DNA of 64,000 bases. Origin: Ruegeria intermedia. Lineage in GTDB: Bacteria > Pseudomonadota > Alphaproteobacteria > Rhodobacterales > Rhodobacteraceae. The stretch covers positions 1-64,000 of the forward strand of contig NZ_FQVK01000007.1 of NCBI RefSeq assembly GCF_900129345.1, read 5' to 3'. Below are positions 36,098 to 44,881 of this stretch, in pieces. The translations under genes were made by a program, and so were the position numbers. Below the pieces are notes generated by a model. The model was not told the origin of the DNA. It made no database searches and was given only the letters and a program-made list of their open reading frames with translations. Position 1 is the stretch's first letter, and every line of letters starts with the position of its first letter.

Positions 36098-37360
36098 CTA
36101 TTGGTCGCCGCTCAGGCTGTTGGGATCGAACACGTTCCCAAAGCCGCCATTGCCCTTGGGCGGCTCTTCAGCTTCGGGTTCGGCGTCCGTGCCACCACCC
36201 AGAGCGCCGGGCGCGAACACACCGCCAAAGCCGCTGTTGTTCGAGGGTTTGGGCGCCGATTGCGTGGCTCCGCCCTGCTCGGCCTCCTGGGCTTCGCGCT
36301 GCTTGCGCTGTTCCTCGCGCTGCTTGCGCAGCTCCTGGATCCGGCGCTCGGCCTCGAGGCGTTTCTGCTCTTTCACGTTGGCGATGCACTGGTCGGGGCT
36401 GTAGACCGTCGCCGTGCCCACCACCGTGATCGTCGCCACCGCGAAGACCACCAGCAGCACCGCCGCCATGTTTCCGGCAAAGAAGCCGGGCAAGCGGATC
36501 TTGCCGCCCAGGTCCTGCACCGTCGCGTTGCGGCGCGCGGCGGCGACCAGCTCCTGCCGGCGCAGCTTGGCCTCGTTCAGCAGGGCAAAGAACACCGTCA
36601 GCGCCACGATGATGAAGGCCAGCGCCGAGATCGCGGGCGTGATGCCGTACCGCACCTTCTGCGCCAGTTCGATGGTCAGCGTCGGATACTCACCGAAGGT
36701 GAAGGTGGTGGTGTTGTAGTTCTCGAACGAGGCCAGAAACGCCAGCACCGCCGCCGACGCGATCGCCGGGCGCATGAACGGCAGCAGGATCTTGCGAAAC
36801 GCCTGCGCATGGGTCGCGCCCAGGTCCAGCGCGGCCTCGGTCAGCGCCGTGTCATAGCGCTGCAACCGCGCCACCAGCACCAGCATGCAGTAGCTGGCGA
36901 TGAAGGTCGACTGCCCGATCACCGTCAGGAACACCCCGTTCGACAGGACGCTGTCGGCGCCCAGCCCCAGCATCCGGTTGATCCGGTCCCAGAACACCAG
37001 GGTCGAGATGCCCAGCACCACGCCCGGGATCAGGATCGGCGCGATGATGATCGTATAATAGGTGGCGCGCAGTTTGGGCCAGATCTGGGTCAGCATCAGC
37101 GCGCCGGCCAGCCCCATCGCCACCGACAGAACCACCGTGCCCATGCCGATGATCAACGAGTTCTTGATCCCGTTCAGGATGCGCTGATCGTGGAACAGCT
37201 CGGTGAACCACTGGAAGGTCAGGCATTCCCACGGGCTGATCCGCGGAAAGCTGGACGAGTTGAAGGCGGTGATCGACATGATCACCAGCGGACCCAGCAG
37301 ATAGGCGAAGAAGATCGCCAGATAGACCCAGATGCTTATGCGGAGGAAGGAAGAGTTCAT
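36098..37360 (-). CDS. PotC-like ABC permease with extra membrane helix, coiled coil and repeat tail
   Basis: 420 aa; ordinary PotC/YdcV-type permeases are about 260-290 aa. Residues 1-265 are a normal six-helix BPD_transp_1 permease with EAA loop EAALDLGATHAQAFRKIL (175-192). The added part holds a seventh hydrophobic helix (about 293-320), a charged coiled coil rich in E, K, Q and R (329-362), and two similar motifs, NSGFGGVFAPGALGGG (375-390) and NGGFGNVFDPNSLSGD (404-419). If the core ends inside, the tail lies in the periplasm, where it could meet the binding protein or cell wall; that is inference. It is translationally coupled (ATGA) to the PotB-like gene. Confidence 0.88.
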   Translation of the reverse strand: MNSSFLRISIWVYLAIFFAYLLGPLVIMSITAFNSSSFPRISPWECLTFQWFTELFHDQRILNGIKNSLIIGMGTVVLSVAMGLAGALMLTQIWPKLRATYYTIIIAPILIPGVVLGISTLVFWDRINRMLGLGADSVLSNGVFLTVIGQSTFIASYCMLVLVARLQRYDTALTEAALDLGATHAQAFRKILLPFMRPAIASAAVLAFLASFENYNTTTFTFGEYPTLTIELAQKVRYGITPAISALAFIIVALTVFFALLNEAKLRRQELVAAARRNATVQDLGGKIRLPGFFAGNMAAVLLVVFAVATITVVGTATVYSPDQCIANVKEQKRLEAERRIQELRKQREEQRKQREAQEAEQGGATQSAPKPSNNSGFGGVFAPGALGGGTDAEPEAEEPPKGNGGFGNVFDPNSLSGDQ

Positions 37361-38277
37361 TTCCCGATATCCCCCATGTTCACCTTGAACAGGCGCATCA
37401 TCGCCAGAACGAACAGGATGCAGGTCACCAGCAGAACCACCGCATAGGCCGCGCCCTGAGGCCAGTCATTGTTGTCGTTGAACTGCTGATAGATCAGCTG
37501 TGTGAACCACAGGCTGGACGGCCCGCCCAGGATCTGCGGCGCGGCCAGCGCACCGGCCGACAGCATGAACACCATGGTACAGCCGGAACTGATGCCAGGC
37601 TTGGCATAGGGGATGACCACCCTCCAGTGGATCCGCCACCACGGAGCGCCCAAGTCGCGCGCCGCCTCGATCTGGTTCCGGTCGAGGCTTTCGATCACGT
37701 TGTAGATCGGAAAGATCATCAGCAGGATGTAGGCATAGCCCAGACCGGCATAGAGCGCGATGTCGTTGCGGATGAAATCGAAGGGCGTATCCCAGATGCC
37801 CAGGCCCGTGAACAGCGTGTTCAGAACGCCGGTTTCGCCGAAGATGATGCGCAGCGCAAAGGCCCGCAGTATCTCGTTGATCCAATAGGGGATGATCAGC
37901 ATGATCGCGAAGATGCGGATGTGGCTGCCCTTGGACTGGCCCAGGTAATAGGCGATCGGATAGCAGAGGATCAGGTTGAAGATCGTCACGCAGACCGCCG
38001 CCACCAGTGTGCGGAAGAACACCCGCAGGTCGACGGTGTTGTAGTCCTGACTGCCGCCCTCGGGGCCGTAGATCAGGTATTTGTAGTTCTCCAGCGTGTA
38101 CACGTCCTTGGGGCCGCCGATTTCCGGGGGCGGCAGGTTGGGACGGAACGAGAAGTCCAGCATCGACAGCTGCGGCAGGATGATCAGGCCGATCGTCCAG
38201 AACAGGACCAGACCCAGGATCGTCAGCCCCATGCCGGTGCCGTTGCGGTTGAAAAATTCCTTCAGAAAGGAGGGCAT
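37357..38277 (-). CDS. PotB-like ABC permease (spermidine/putrescine type)
   Basis: 306 aa with six membrane helices. The EAA loop reads RNQIEAARDLGAPWWRIHWR and the end of the domain SAGALAAPQILGGPSS, as in PotB/YdcU. A large periplasmic loop lies between the first two helices (residues 45-90). The start ATG at 38277 has AAAGGAGGG upstream; a longer frame adds 50 arginine/threonine-rich residues that are clearly not native. It follows the ATPase gene after 13 bp and overlaps the PotC-like gene. Confidence 0.92.
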   Translation of the reverse strand: MPSFLKEFFNRNGTGMGLTILGLVLFWTIGLIILPQLSMLDFSFRPNLPPPEIGGPKDVYTLENYKYLIYGPEGGSQDYNTVDLRVFFRTLVAAVCVTIFNLILCYPIAYYLGQSKGSHIRIFAIMLIIPYWINEILRAFALRIIFGETGVLNTLFTGLGIWDTPFDFIRNDIALYAGLGYAYILLMIFPIYNVIESLDRNQIEAARDLGAPWWRIHWRVVIPYAKPGISSGCTMVFMLSAGALAAPQILGGPSSLWFTQLIYQQFNDNNDWPQGAAYAVVLLVTCILFVLAMMRLFKVNMGDIGK

Positions 38278-38290
38278 GTCGCGGGCCTCC

Positions 38291-39403
38291 CTATTCCGCG
38301 GCCAGTTCACCCGCCGGAACCACCACCGCGTTGCGGGTGTCGTATTCCAGCGTGATGTTCTGTCCGGTGTGGTCCTTGAACGACTGGCCGTGGTTCGGGA
38401 TCGAGACCTTGATCTCTTTCCCGCCATCGCCTTCGGTGAAGATGTTGAAGACGTTGCCCTCGAATTCCTCGTGCGTCACGCGCGCGGTCACGAAGTGATC
38501 GCCGCTGGCGCCCTCGGGCGCGACCGAGAAGGCCTCGGGCCGGATGAACATCATGGCGTCGTCGCCCTCGGCCAGCTTGCCCCGGTTGGCGGTGGAAATC
38601 CGCGCCACCAGTTCCCCCGAGCGGTTGGTCGCGATCAGCGCCTCATCCCCCATCACCCGCTTGGCCTTGCCGCGGAACACGTTGTTTTCGCCCACGAACG
38701 AGGCGGCAAAGGCCGTGGCCGGATCGTTGTAGATGGTCTTGCCGTCGGCGATCTGGTCGATCACCCCGGCGCGCATCACGGCGATGTTGTCCGACATGGT
38801 CAGGGCCTCGCCCTGGTCATGGGTGATGTAGATGAAGGTGATGCCCACCCGCTGCTGAATTTCGCGCAGCTCGGTGCGCATGTGCTGGCGCAGCTTGAGG
38901 TCCAGCGCCGACAGCGGTTCGTCCAGCAGCAGCACGTCCGGCTTGGCGCACAAGGCGCGCGCGATGGCCACCCGCTGGCGCTGGCCGCCCGACAATTCAC
39001 TGGGCAGCTTGTCGCCCTGGCCCGGCAGCGCGATCATGTCCAGCAGCTCATCCGCGCGTTTGCGGCGCTCGGCGGCGCTGGCGCCCTTGATCTCCATCGA
39101 AAAGGTGATGTTTTCCCAGACCTTCATCAGCGGAAACAGCGCAAGGTTCTGAAAGATCAGGGCGGTCGGGCGCTTGTTGGGACCGATGCCCTTCATGTTC
39201 TTGCCGCCGATCAGGACATTGCCTTCGCTCGGCTCGAGGAACCCCGAGACCGCCCGCAGGATCGTGGTCTTGCCGCAGCCCGAAGGCCCGAGGAACGAAA
39301 AGAAATCGCCCCCGTTTATGTGAACGTTCGCATCGCGTACGGCGACGAAGTCGCCGAAGCGAATCCACAGGTTTTCCAGATCAACTCCGATTCCTGCACT
39401 CAT
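38291..39403 (-). CDS. PotA-like ABC transporter ATPase
   Basis: 370 aa. Walker A is LGPSGCGKTT, signature LSGGQRQR, Walker B VLLLDEP, and switch YITHDQGEALTMSD, the last being typical of the PotA/FbpC branch. The C-terminal TOBE domain starts near residue 255 (FVGENNVFRGK). It drives the two permeases encoded directly downstream. The ATG at 39403 follows GGGAGATACC. Polyamine or a related cation is the likely cargo. Confidence 0.92.
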   Translation of the reverse strand: MSAGIGVDLENLWIRFGDFVAVRDANVHINGGDFFSFLGPSGCGKTTILRAVSGFLEPSEGNVLIGGKNMKGIGPNKRPTALIFQNLALFPLMKVWENITFSMEIKGASAAERRKRADELLDMIALPGQGDKLPSELSGGQRQRVAIARALCAKPDVLLLDEPLSALDLKLRQHMRTELREIQQRVGITFIYITHDQGEALTMSDNIAVMRAGVIDQIADGKTIYNDPATAFAASFVGENNVFRGKAKRVMGDEALIATNRSGELVARISTANRGKLAEGDDAMMFIRPEAFSVAPEGASGDHFVTARVTHEEFEGNVFNIFTEGDGGKEIKVSIPNHGQSFKDHTGQNITLEYDTRNAVVVPAGELAAE

Positions 39404-39484
39404 TTTTGGTATCTCCCTGTGACACAGCCTTGGGCCGCACCGCATCGTTGCCCGTCACGCGGCGCACGCGTGCGGGGTCCTGTG

Positions 39485-39508
39485 GCCCCCCGCGACGGTG
39501 CGGGGGGC
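39485..39508 (-). repeat. Strong hairpin between binding-protein and ATPase genes
   Basis: A perfect 9-bp GC stem GCCCCCCGC/GCGGGGGGC with a 6-nt loop lies 15 bp after the binding-protein stop codon, with no T-run. It is placed like the hairpins after the other three binding-protein genes of this window. Confidence 0.6.
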
Positions 39509-39523
39509 GTGATCGAGACGCGA

Positions 39524-40648
39524 TCAGGCGCTCTTGAACTTGTTGACGAACTCGGTCCGGGTCTCGGCGTACCACGGCGCCTCGGCCGGCCAGGGGTTCA
39601 GGTTGGCCAGCGAGTCGCCCGGATAGGCCTCGGCAAAATTCTTCTTGTAGGTGTCGCCGGCATATTTGTCGGCGCCCAGTACCGGCGAGTTGTAGCCGTG
39701 GCTGTCGATCGCAACGCCTGCGGGCTCGGGCTGATAGGCGAATTCGATGAACGCATAGATCTGGTCGATGTTCTGCGCGCCAACGGGCATCGACATGCCA
39801 TCGACCCAGGCCATCGCGCCTTCGACCGGGGCCTGGTAGTGCACCGGCTCGCCCGCCGATTTCAGCGCCAGCGGCGGGCCGTCCCAGGTCTGGCCGACGA
39901 CCACGCCTTCGTTCAGCAGGCCGTTCTTCTGGGTGTCGGCATCGTTCCACAGCAGCTTGATGCGGTCCTTGCGGGCGATGCACCAATCGGTGATCTGGCC
40001 CCAGACCTTGCGCATGGTGTCCTCGTCATTGTAGGCCGCCCAGACCGAACCGGGCTCCATCTCGCCCGCACGCTCCATGTACAGGCCCGCGCCCAGCATC
40101 ATCGAATGCGCCCGGCCCATGGTCTTGCCGGCGTTTTCCTCGGACCAGACATCGCCATAGGACGGCGCGTCGCCATCCGGCAGCCACAGGTCGGTGCGAT
40201 AGGCGATGCCCTCGGTGCCCCAGATATGCGGCAGCCAGTGGGCGCCCTTGCCGCCGAAGTTCCAAGCATCCGTGCCGATCTTGGCCATGGCCGGGTTCAC
40301 CTTGTCGATGGGCACGCGGCTCATGTCGAAGGGCTGCAGCAGTTCCAGCGGCTCCCACTGAAGCGAGCGGTTGTTGGTGGGCGACACGATGTCGAAACCC
40401 TGGCCCTTGGTGGCCTTCATCTTGTTGATGATTTCCTCGTTCGAGCCGATGCCGGTATAGTTCACCTTGATGCCGGTCTTGGCCTCGAAAGCCTCAAGAA
40501 AGCTGGGCGGCAGGTAATCCGACCACATCAGGATGTTGACCTCGCCCGAGGATGCCAGCGCGCTTTTGCTGTAGAGTGGCGCGGCAAGAGCGGCCGCACC
40601 GGCCCCCTTCAACACCGTGCGACGGTTCACATTCGACGATTTCGCCAT
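39524..40648 (-). CDS. PotD-like periplasmic binding protein with Tat-type signal
   Basis: 374 aa, SBP_bac_8/PotD family. The N-terminus NRRTVLKGAGAAALAAP has a twin-arginine motif and a hydrophobic core ending at SALASSG, so export by the Tat system is likely. The mature part begins EVNILMWSDYLPPSFLEAFE, followed by a TGIKVNYTG segment as in PotD/PotF. It is expected to bind a polyamine or similar cationic or small amino compound. It is the first gene of the minus-strand operon; GGGAGAAAACC precedes the ATG. Confidence 0.88.
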   Translation of the reverse strand: MAKSSNVNRRTVLKGAGAAALAAPLYSKSALASSGEVNILMWSDYLPPSFLEAFEAKTGIKVNYTGIGSNEEIINKMKATKGQGFDIVSPTNNRSLQWEPLELLQPFDMSRVPIDKVNPAMAKIGTDAWNFGGKGAHWLPHIWGTEGIAYRTDLWLPDGDAPSYGDVWSEENAGKTMGRAHSMMLGAGLYMERAGEMEPGSVWAAYNDEDTMRKVWGQITDWCIARKDRIKLLWNDADTQKNGLLNEGVVVGQTWDGPPLALKSAGEPVHYQAPVEGAMAWVDGMSMPVGAQNIDQIYAFIEFAYQPEPAGVAIDSHGYNSPVLGADKYAGDTYKKNFAEAYPGDSLANLNPWPAEAPWYAETRTEFVNKFKSA

Positions 40649-40663
40649 TGGTTTTCTCCCGTG

Positions 40664-40730
40664 TTTGGACTGAGTTTTCTTGTTGTATGTACGTCACGTT
40701 AGAGTTTTGCGACCGCTGCGTCAGTCCAAA
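40664..40730 (-). promoter_or_regulatory. Long-spaced inverted repeat upstream of the PotD-like gene
   Basis: TTTGGACTGA (40664-40673) and its exact reverse complement TCAGTCCAAA (40721-40730) are separated by 47 nt. The start codon lies 16 bp from the nearer arm. The arms may be two operator half-sites or sites for one regulator flanking the promoter. If transcribed together, they could pair in the leader. The rest of the 316-bp gap up to 40899 shows nothing assignable. Confidence 0.45.
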
Positions 40731-40899
40731 AAGTGACAGTTTGCGAAATTCGTAGGTCCAGATTGGCAGCCACACCGGGCAATTCCTGCGAACTCGCCCC
40801 CAAATCATACGTCAGAATGCGTCGAGTTGGAAACGGCGGCGGGGCGCGTTGCGTTCGGATCAGGGGCATCCGACGGTCCAACCCACGCGCCTGGGTGAC

Positions 40900-40947
40900 A
40901 AAAAAAGGCCGCGCCCCGGCCCACTCGGGGCGAGATGCGGCCTTTTT
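40900..40947. terminator. Bidirectional Rho-independent terminator after aglK
   Basis: A 6-bp outer stem GGCCGC/GCGGCC encloses a second 6-bp stem GCCCCG/CGGGGC. Seven A residues lie on one side and five T residues on the other, so it can act on both strands. It ends the agl operon, 18 bp after aglK. Confidence 0.85.
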
Positions 40948-40964
40948 CGGCAGAATCAGAAGTG

Positions 40965-42053
40965 TCAGGCGCGCGGGCGCATCGACAGCCCGTCATGGAA
41001 CAGGTGCACTTTTTCCGGCGCCGCCGAGACCGAGACCGTCTGCCCACGCAAACCGCGATGGATGCCCGGCAATTTGCCTATCACCGACTCGGCCCCCGGC
41101 GCCTTGGCGAAATAGAGCAGCGTCACCTCGCCCAAGGCTTCGGTGAAATCCACGACACCGGTCAGCAGGGGCGCGCCATCGGCCACCACCAGGTCCTCGG
41201 GCCGGACGCCCACATTGACCTTCTTGCCGGCATCCGTTTCCCGGGTCGGGATGGCCGACACCGCCGTGCCGCCGGAATCCAGCGCGACGGTCGTGGTGGC
41301 GCCGGCGCCGGTGATCGTGCCCGGCAGCAGGTTCATGGCGGGCGAGCCGATGAACTGGGCCACAAATTCATTGTCAGGCGTCTCGTACAGCTCCAGCGGC
41401 GTGCCGACCTGCGCGATACCCTTGTTGGCCAGAACCACGATCCGGCTGGCCAGGGTCATTGCCTCGACCTGGTCGTGGGTGACATAGATCATCGTGCTGT
41501 CGGGCATCGCCTCTTTCAGGCGCGCGATCTCGATCCGCGTGGCCACCCGCAGCGCGGCATCGAGGTTCGACAGCGGCTCGTCGAACAGATAGACCTTGGG
41601 GTCGCGCACGATGGCCCGGCCGATGGCGACCCGCTGACGCTGACCGCCCGACAGAGCCTTGGGCAACCGGTCCAGAAACGGTTCCAGCTGCAGGATCTGC
41701 GCCGCGCGGTTCACCGCCGCGTCGATCTGATCGGCGGGCATCTTGGCGATCTTCAGGGCAAAGGCCATGTTCTCGCGCACGGTCATGTGCGGATACAGCG
41801 CGTAGCTTTGGAACACCATGGCGATGCCGCGCTGTGCCGGGGGCACGTCATTCATCACCTGCCCCTCGATCTCCAGCGTCCCGCCCGAAATGCGTTCCAG
41901 CCCCGCGATCATCCGCAGCAGGGTGGACTTGCCGCAGCCCGAAGGGCCGACGAACACGATCAACTCGCCGCGCTCGATCTCGAGGTTGATGTCCTTGAGG
42001 ACATCGACATTGCCATAGGTCTTGGCGACATCGGTCAGCTTGAGCTCGGACAT
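40965..42053 (-). CDS. aglK: Alpha-glucoside ABC transporter ATPase
   Basis: 362 aa, MalK/UgpC family. Walker A is VGPSGCGKST, signature LSGGQRQR, Walker B VYLFDEP, and the TOBE domain starts after GSPAMNLLPGTI. It is the last gene of an operon with the Sinorhizobium order aglE-F-G-A-K. It energises AglFG. It is paralogous to the ATPase of the galactoside system at 22.8 kb but clearly distinct in its C-terminal regulatory domain. Only 3 bp separate it from aglA. Confidence 0.93.
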   Translation of the reverse strand: MSELKLTDVAKTYGNVDVLKDINLEIERGELIVFVGPSGCGKSTLLRMIAGLERISGGTLEIEGQVMNDVPPAQRGIAMVFQSYALYPHMTVRENMAFALKIAKMPADQIDAAVNRAAQILQLEPFLDRLPKALSGGQRQRVAIGRAIVRDPKVYLFDEPLSNLDAALRVATRIEIARLKEAMPDSTMIYVTHDQVEAMTLASRIVVLANKGIAQVGTPLELYETPDNEFVAQFIGSPAMNLLPGTITGAGATTTVALDSGGTAVSAIPTRETDAGKKVNVGVRPEDLVVADGAPLLTGVVDFTEALGEVTLLYFAKAPGAESVIGKLPGIHRGLRGQTVSVSAAPEKVHLFHDGLSMRPRA

Positions 42054-42056
42054 GGG

Positions 42057-43712
42057 TTACCCTTTCTCTCGGACCATCAGGCAGAATTGCGACGGCGCCA
42101 GCGTGGCGCGGCCCTGCACCTCGACTGCGCCCAGATCCTGACCGATGCAGCGCCAGTTGCCTTCGGGCAGGTCGATTTCGGCGGCGCCATCGCCCAGGTT
42201 GAAGGCACAGAACACCTGCTGGGTGCCATCCTCGCGCAGGAAGCTGAGGATCGGGCCGGTTTCGCGCATGTCGGACTGGGTGCCCGACATCAGCGCCGGA
42301 TATTCATGGCGCAAAGCGATGGCGCGGCGATAGTGGTTCAGCACCGACTGCGGATCGGCCTCCATCCGGTCAACGGCGCGCTCGGCCTGCGTGGTGCTGA
42401 CGGGCAGCCAGGGCGCACCGGTGGTAAAGCCCGACTGTTCGTCCTGCGCGGCCCAGACCATGGGCGTGCGGCAGCCGTCGCGGCCCTTGTATTCGGGCCA
42501 GAACTCGATGCCATAGGGGTCCTGCAGGTGTTCAAAGGGCACGTCGGCCTCGGGCAGGCCCAGCTCTTCGCCCTGATACAGGCAGGCCGAGCCGCGCAGG
42601 CACATCATCAGAACCGCATGCTGGCGGATGCCGGCCTCGTCCAGATCCCAGCGCGAGGCGTGGCGCTGCACGTCGTGGTTGGAGAACGCCCAGCACGGCC
42701 AGGCGTCGCCAGCCTTGGACAGAAGCTGGTCGAACACATGCTTGGTGTATTCTGCCGTCAGGCGGCGTTTTTCCAGAAATTCAAACGCATAGCACATGTG
42801 CATGCGCGTGTCGCCACGGGTGTATTCGCCCATGATCTCAAGCCCGCGCTGTGCGTCGCCCACCTCGCCCAGACAAGCGCGACCGTCATATTGGTCGGTC
42901 AGGGCGCGCAGCCGTTCCAGGAAGGCGATGTTTTCCGGCTGGCTCTTGGAATACAGGTGATCCTGATGGTTGTAGGGGTTGACCATCGGCGCGATGGTGG
43001 CGTTGCGCTGATCCAGCGGCAGCGCCGGGTTGTCGCGCAGTTGCGCGTCGTGGAAGTAGAAGTTGATCGTGTCCAGCCGGAACCCGTCAACGCCCATGTC
43101 CAGCCAGAACCGCGCCACGTCCAGCAGCGCGTCCTGCACGTCGGGGTTGTGGAAATTCAGGTCCGGTTGCGAGGTCAGGAAGTTGTGCAGGTAATACTGC
43201 TGCCGGCGCGTATCCCACTGCCAGGCCGAGCCGCCGAAGATCGACAGCCAGTTGTTGGGCGGGGTCCCGTCCGGCTTGGGGTCGGCCCAGACATACCAGT
43301 CGGCCTTGGGGTTTTCGCGGTTGCTGCGGCTTTCGACGAACCACGGGTGCTGGTCCGAGGTATGCGACAGAACCAGGTCGATCATCACCCGCAGACCCAG
43401 ACCATGGGCGCGGTCCAGCAACGTCTGGAAATCCTCCATCGTGCCGAACATCGGATCGATGGCGCGATAGTCGCTGACATCGTACCCGAAATCCTTCATC
43501 GGCGACTTGAAGAAGGGCGAGATCCAGATCGCATCAACCCCCAGACCGGCGATGTAGTCCAGCCGCTGGGTGATGCCCCGCAGGTCTCCGATGCCGTCGC
43601 CGTTGCTGTCCTGAAAGCTGCGCGGGTAGATCTGATAGATCACCCCGCCGCGCCACCAGTCGGACGCCGTCTTGGTTGAGTGCTTGAGGTCCACGTTGTT
43701 CTGCACGTTCAT
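42057..43712 (-). CDS. aglA: Alpha-glucosidase, glycoside hydrolase family 13
   Basis: 551 aa. GH13 oligo-1,6/alpha-glucosidase subfamily: IYQIYPRSFQDSNGDGIGDL at the N-terminus, nucleophile D214 in GFRLDTINFYF, acid/base E283 in LGEVGD, transition-state aspartate D347 in FSNHDVQR. It has no signal peptide, so it is cytoplasmic. It hydrolyses imported sucrose, maltose, trehalose-type or isomaltose sugars; the exact preference cannot be read from sequence. Glucose and fructose released can be taken by the kinases encoded divergently. The ATG at 43712 is chosen; a GTG one codon earlier is possible. Confidence 0.93.
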   Translation of the reverse strand: MNVQNNVDLKHSTKTASDWWRGGVIYQIYPRSFQDSNGDGIGDLRGITQRLDYIAGLGVDAIWISPFFKSPMKDFGYDVSDYRAIDPMFGTMEDFQTLLDRAHGLGLRVMIDLVLSHTSDQHPWFVESRSNRENPKADWYVWADPKPDGTPPNNWLSIFGGSAWQWDTRRQQYYLHNFLTSQPDLNFHNPDVQDALLDVARFWLDMGVDGFRLDTINFYFHDAQLRDNPALPLDQRNATIAPMVNPYNHQDHLYSKSQPENIAFLERLRALTDQYDGRACLGEVGDAQRGLEIMGEYTRGDTRMHMCYAFEFLEKRRLTAEYTKHVFDQLLSKAGDAWPCWAFSNHDVQRHASRWDLDEAGIRQHAVLMMCLRGSACLYQGEELGLPEADVPFEHLQDPYGIEFWPEYKGRDGCRTPMVWAAQDEQSGFTTGAPWLPVSTTQAERAVDRMEADPQSVLNHYRRAIALRHEYPALMSGTQSDMRETGPILSFLREDGTQQVFCAFNLGDGAAEIDLPEGNWRCIGQDLGAVEVQGRATLAPSQFCLMVREKG

Positions 43713-43721
43713 CACACGCCC

Positions 43722-44870
43722 TTATTTGACTGAACCGGCCAGCAATCCGCGGACCAGGTATTTCTGCATTGCAAAGAAGACGACCAGCGGCACCGCGATC
43801 GACACGAATGCGGCCGTGGCCAGGATTTCCCAATTGCCGCCACGGGTGCCCAGAAGCTCGACGATACTGTTGGTCATCACGGTGGTTTCCCCGGATGCGT
43901 CGATCAGGAACACCTTGGCCACCAGCAGGTCGTTCCATGTCCACAGGAACTGGAAGATGGCGAACGAGGCCAGCGCCGGAAAGCTCAGCGGCAGGATCAG
44001 CTTGGTGAAGATTTGAAACTCGGTGGCGCCGTCGACCCGCGCATTCTCGATCAGGTCGCGGGGCAGCCCGGCCATGTAGTTGCGCAGAAGATAGATCGCC
44101 AGCGGCATGCCAAAGCCGGTATGGGCCAGCCAGACGCCCAGATACCCTTTGCCGATGCCGATGTTCAGGTGGAATTTCAGCAGCGGGATCAGCGCCAGTT
44201 GCAAAGGTACCACCAGCAGACCGACCACCGCGGCGATCAACAGCGCACGGCCCGGGAAATCCATCCAGGCCAGCGCATAGGCCGCAAAAGCCGCCACCAG
44301 GATCGGAATGATCGTGGCTGGAATCGTGACCGTCAGCGTGTTAAAGAACGCCTTGGCCATGCTGTCGGTGCTGTCCTCGGCCAGCAGGACCTTGTGGTAA
44401 TTGTCCAGCGTGAATTCGGGCGGCAGTTCGGCGGTCACGAAGACGCGCGACCCACGGCTGCCGGTGAATGCTTGGGTGTTCTCCATCCGGTAGTCGCCAT
44501 TGGCCTGAACGGTGATCGTACCGCCCTTGCGCAGCTCGGCCGTCTGGCCCGGCTCAAACGCATCGATCTCGCGCGAGCTGATGCCCCATTTCGAGATGCG
44601 CGCCTTGGTTCCGGCGTCGAACAGGTTGCCTTCGATCACATACAGGCCGTTTTCCTGCACCTGGGTGTCGGGCGCGGCGCTGCGCAGCGTCAGGTTCTGC
44701 TCGGACGGGAAAATCGCCCGCCACCAGCCGCTGGTCGCGATCTGGTCCGCCGTGCGAAACGACGAGATGAACAGGCCCAGCGTGGGCACCACCCACAGCA
44801 CCACCAGAAACAGAACCGAGGCATGTACGGCCCATCTGAGCGCCGGGCGGGTTCCTGCGATCTCACTCAT
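43722..44870 (-). CDS. aglG: Alpha-glucoside ABC transporter permease AglG
   Basis: 382 aa, MalG-like permease. Between the first helix (residues 12-36) and the second there is a large soluble periplasmic insert (about 40-155) containing repeated beta-strand-like segments, a known feature of AglG proteins and absent from ordinary MalG. The EAA loop is RDLIENARVDGATEFQIFTK. It lies between aglF and aglA, 9 bp before the latter. Confidence 0.92.
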   Translation of the reverse strand: MSEIAGTRPALRWAVHASVLFLVVLWVVPTLGLFISSFRTADQIATSGWWRAIFPSEQNLTLRSAAPDTQVQENGLYVIEGNLFDAGTKARISKWGISSREIDAFEPGQTAELRKGGTITVQANGDYRMENTQAFTGSRGSRVFVTAELPPEFTLDNYHKVLLAEDSTDSMAKAFFNTLTVTIPATIIPILVAAFAAYALAWMDFPGRALLIAAVVGLLVVPLQLALIPLLKFHLNIGIGKGYLGVWLAHTGFGMPLAIYLLRNYMAGLPRDLIENARVDGATEFQIFTKLILPLSFPALASFAIFQFLWTWNDLLVAKVFLIDASGETTVMTNSIVELLGTRGGNWEILATAAFVSIAVPLVVFFAMQKYLVRGLLAGSVK

Positions 44871-44881
44871 GACGCGCCCTC

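Noticed and set aside
38096..40702. Long open frame antisense to the polyamine transporter genes
   Set aside because: Same pattern of a codon-bias shadow. It spans three well-supported genes and two of their boundaries and has no recognisable domain.
40935..43679. Very long open frame (over 900 codons) antisense to aglK and aglA
   Set aside because: Its translation is rich in R, H, Q, G and A without any domain, as expected for the complement of GC-rich, strongly codon-biased genes. The opposite strand holds two genes with intact catalytic motifs.
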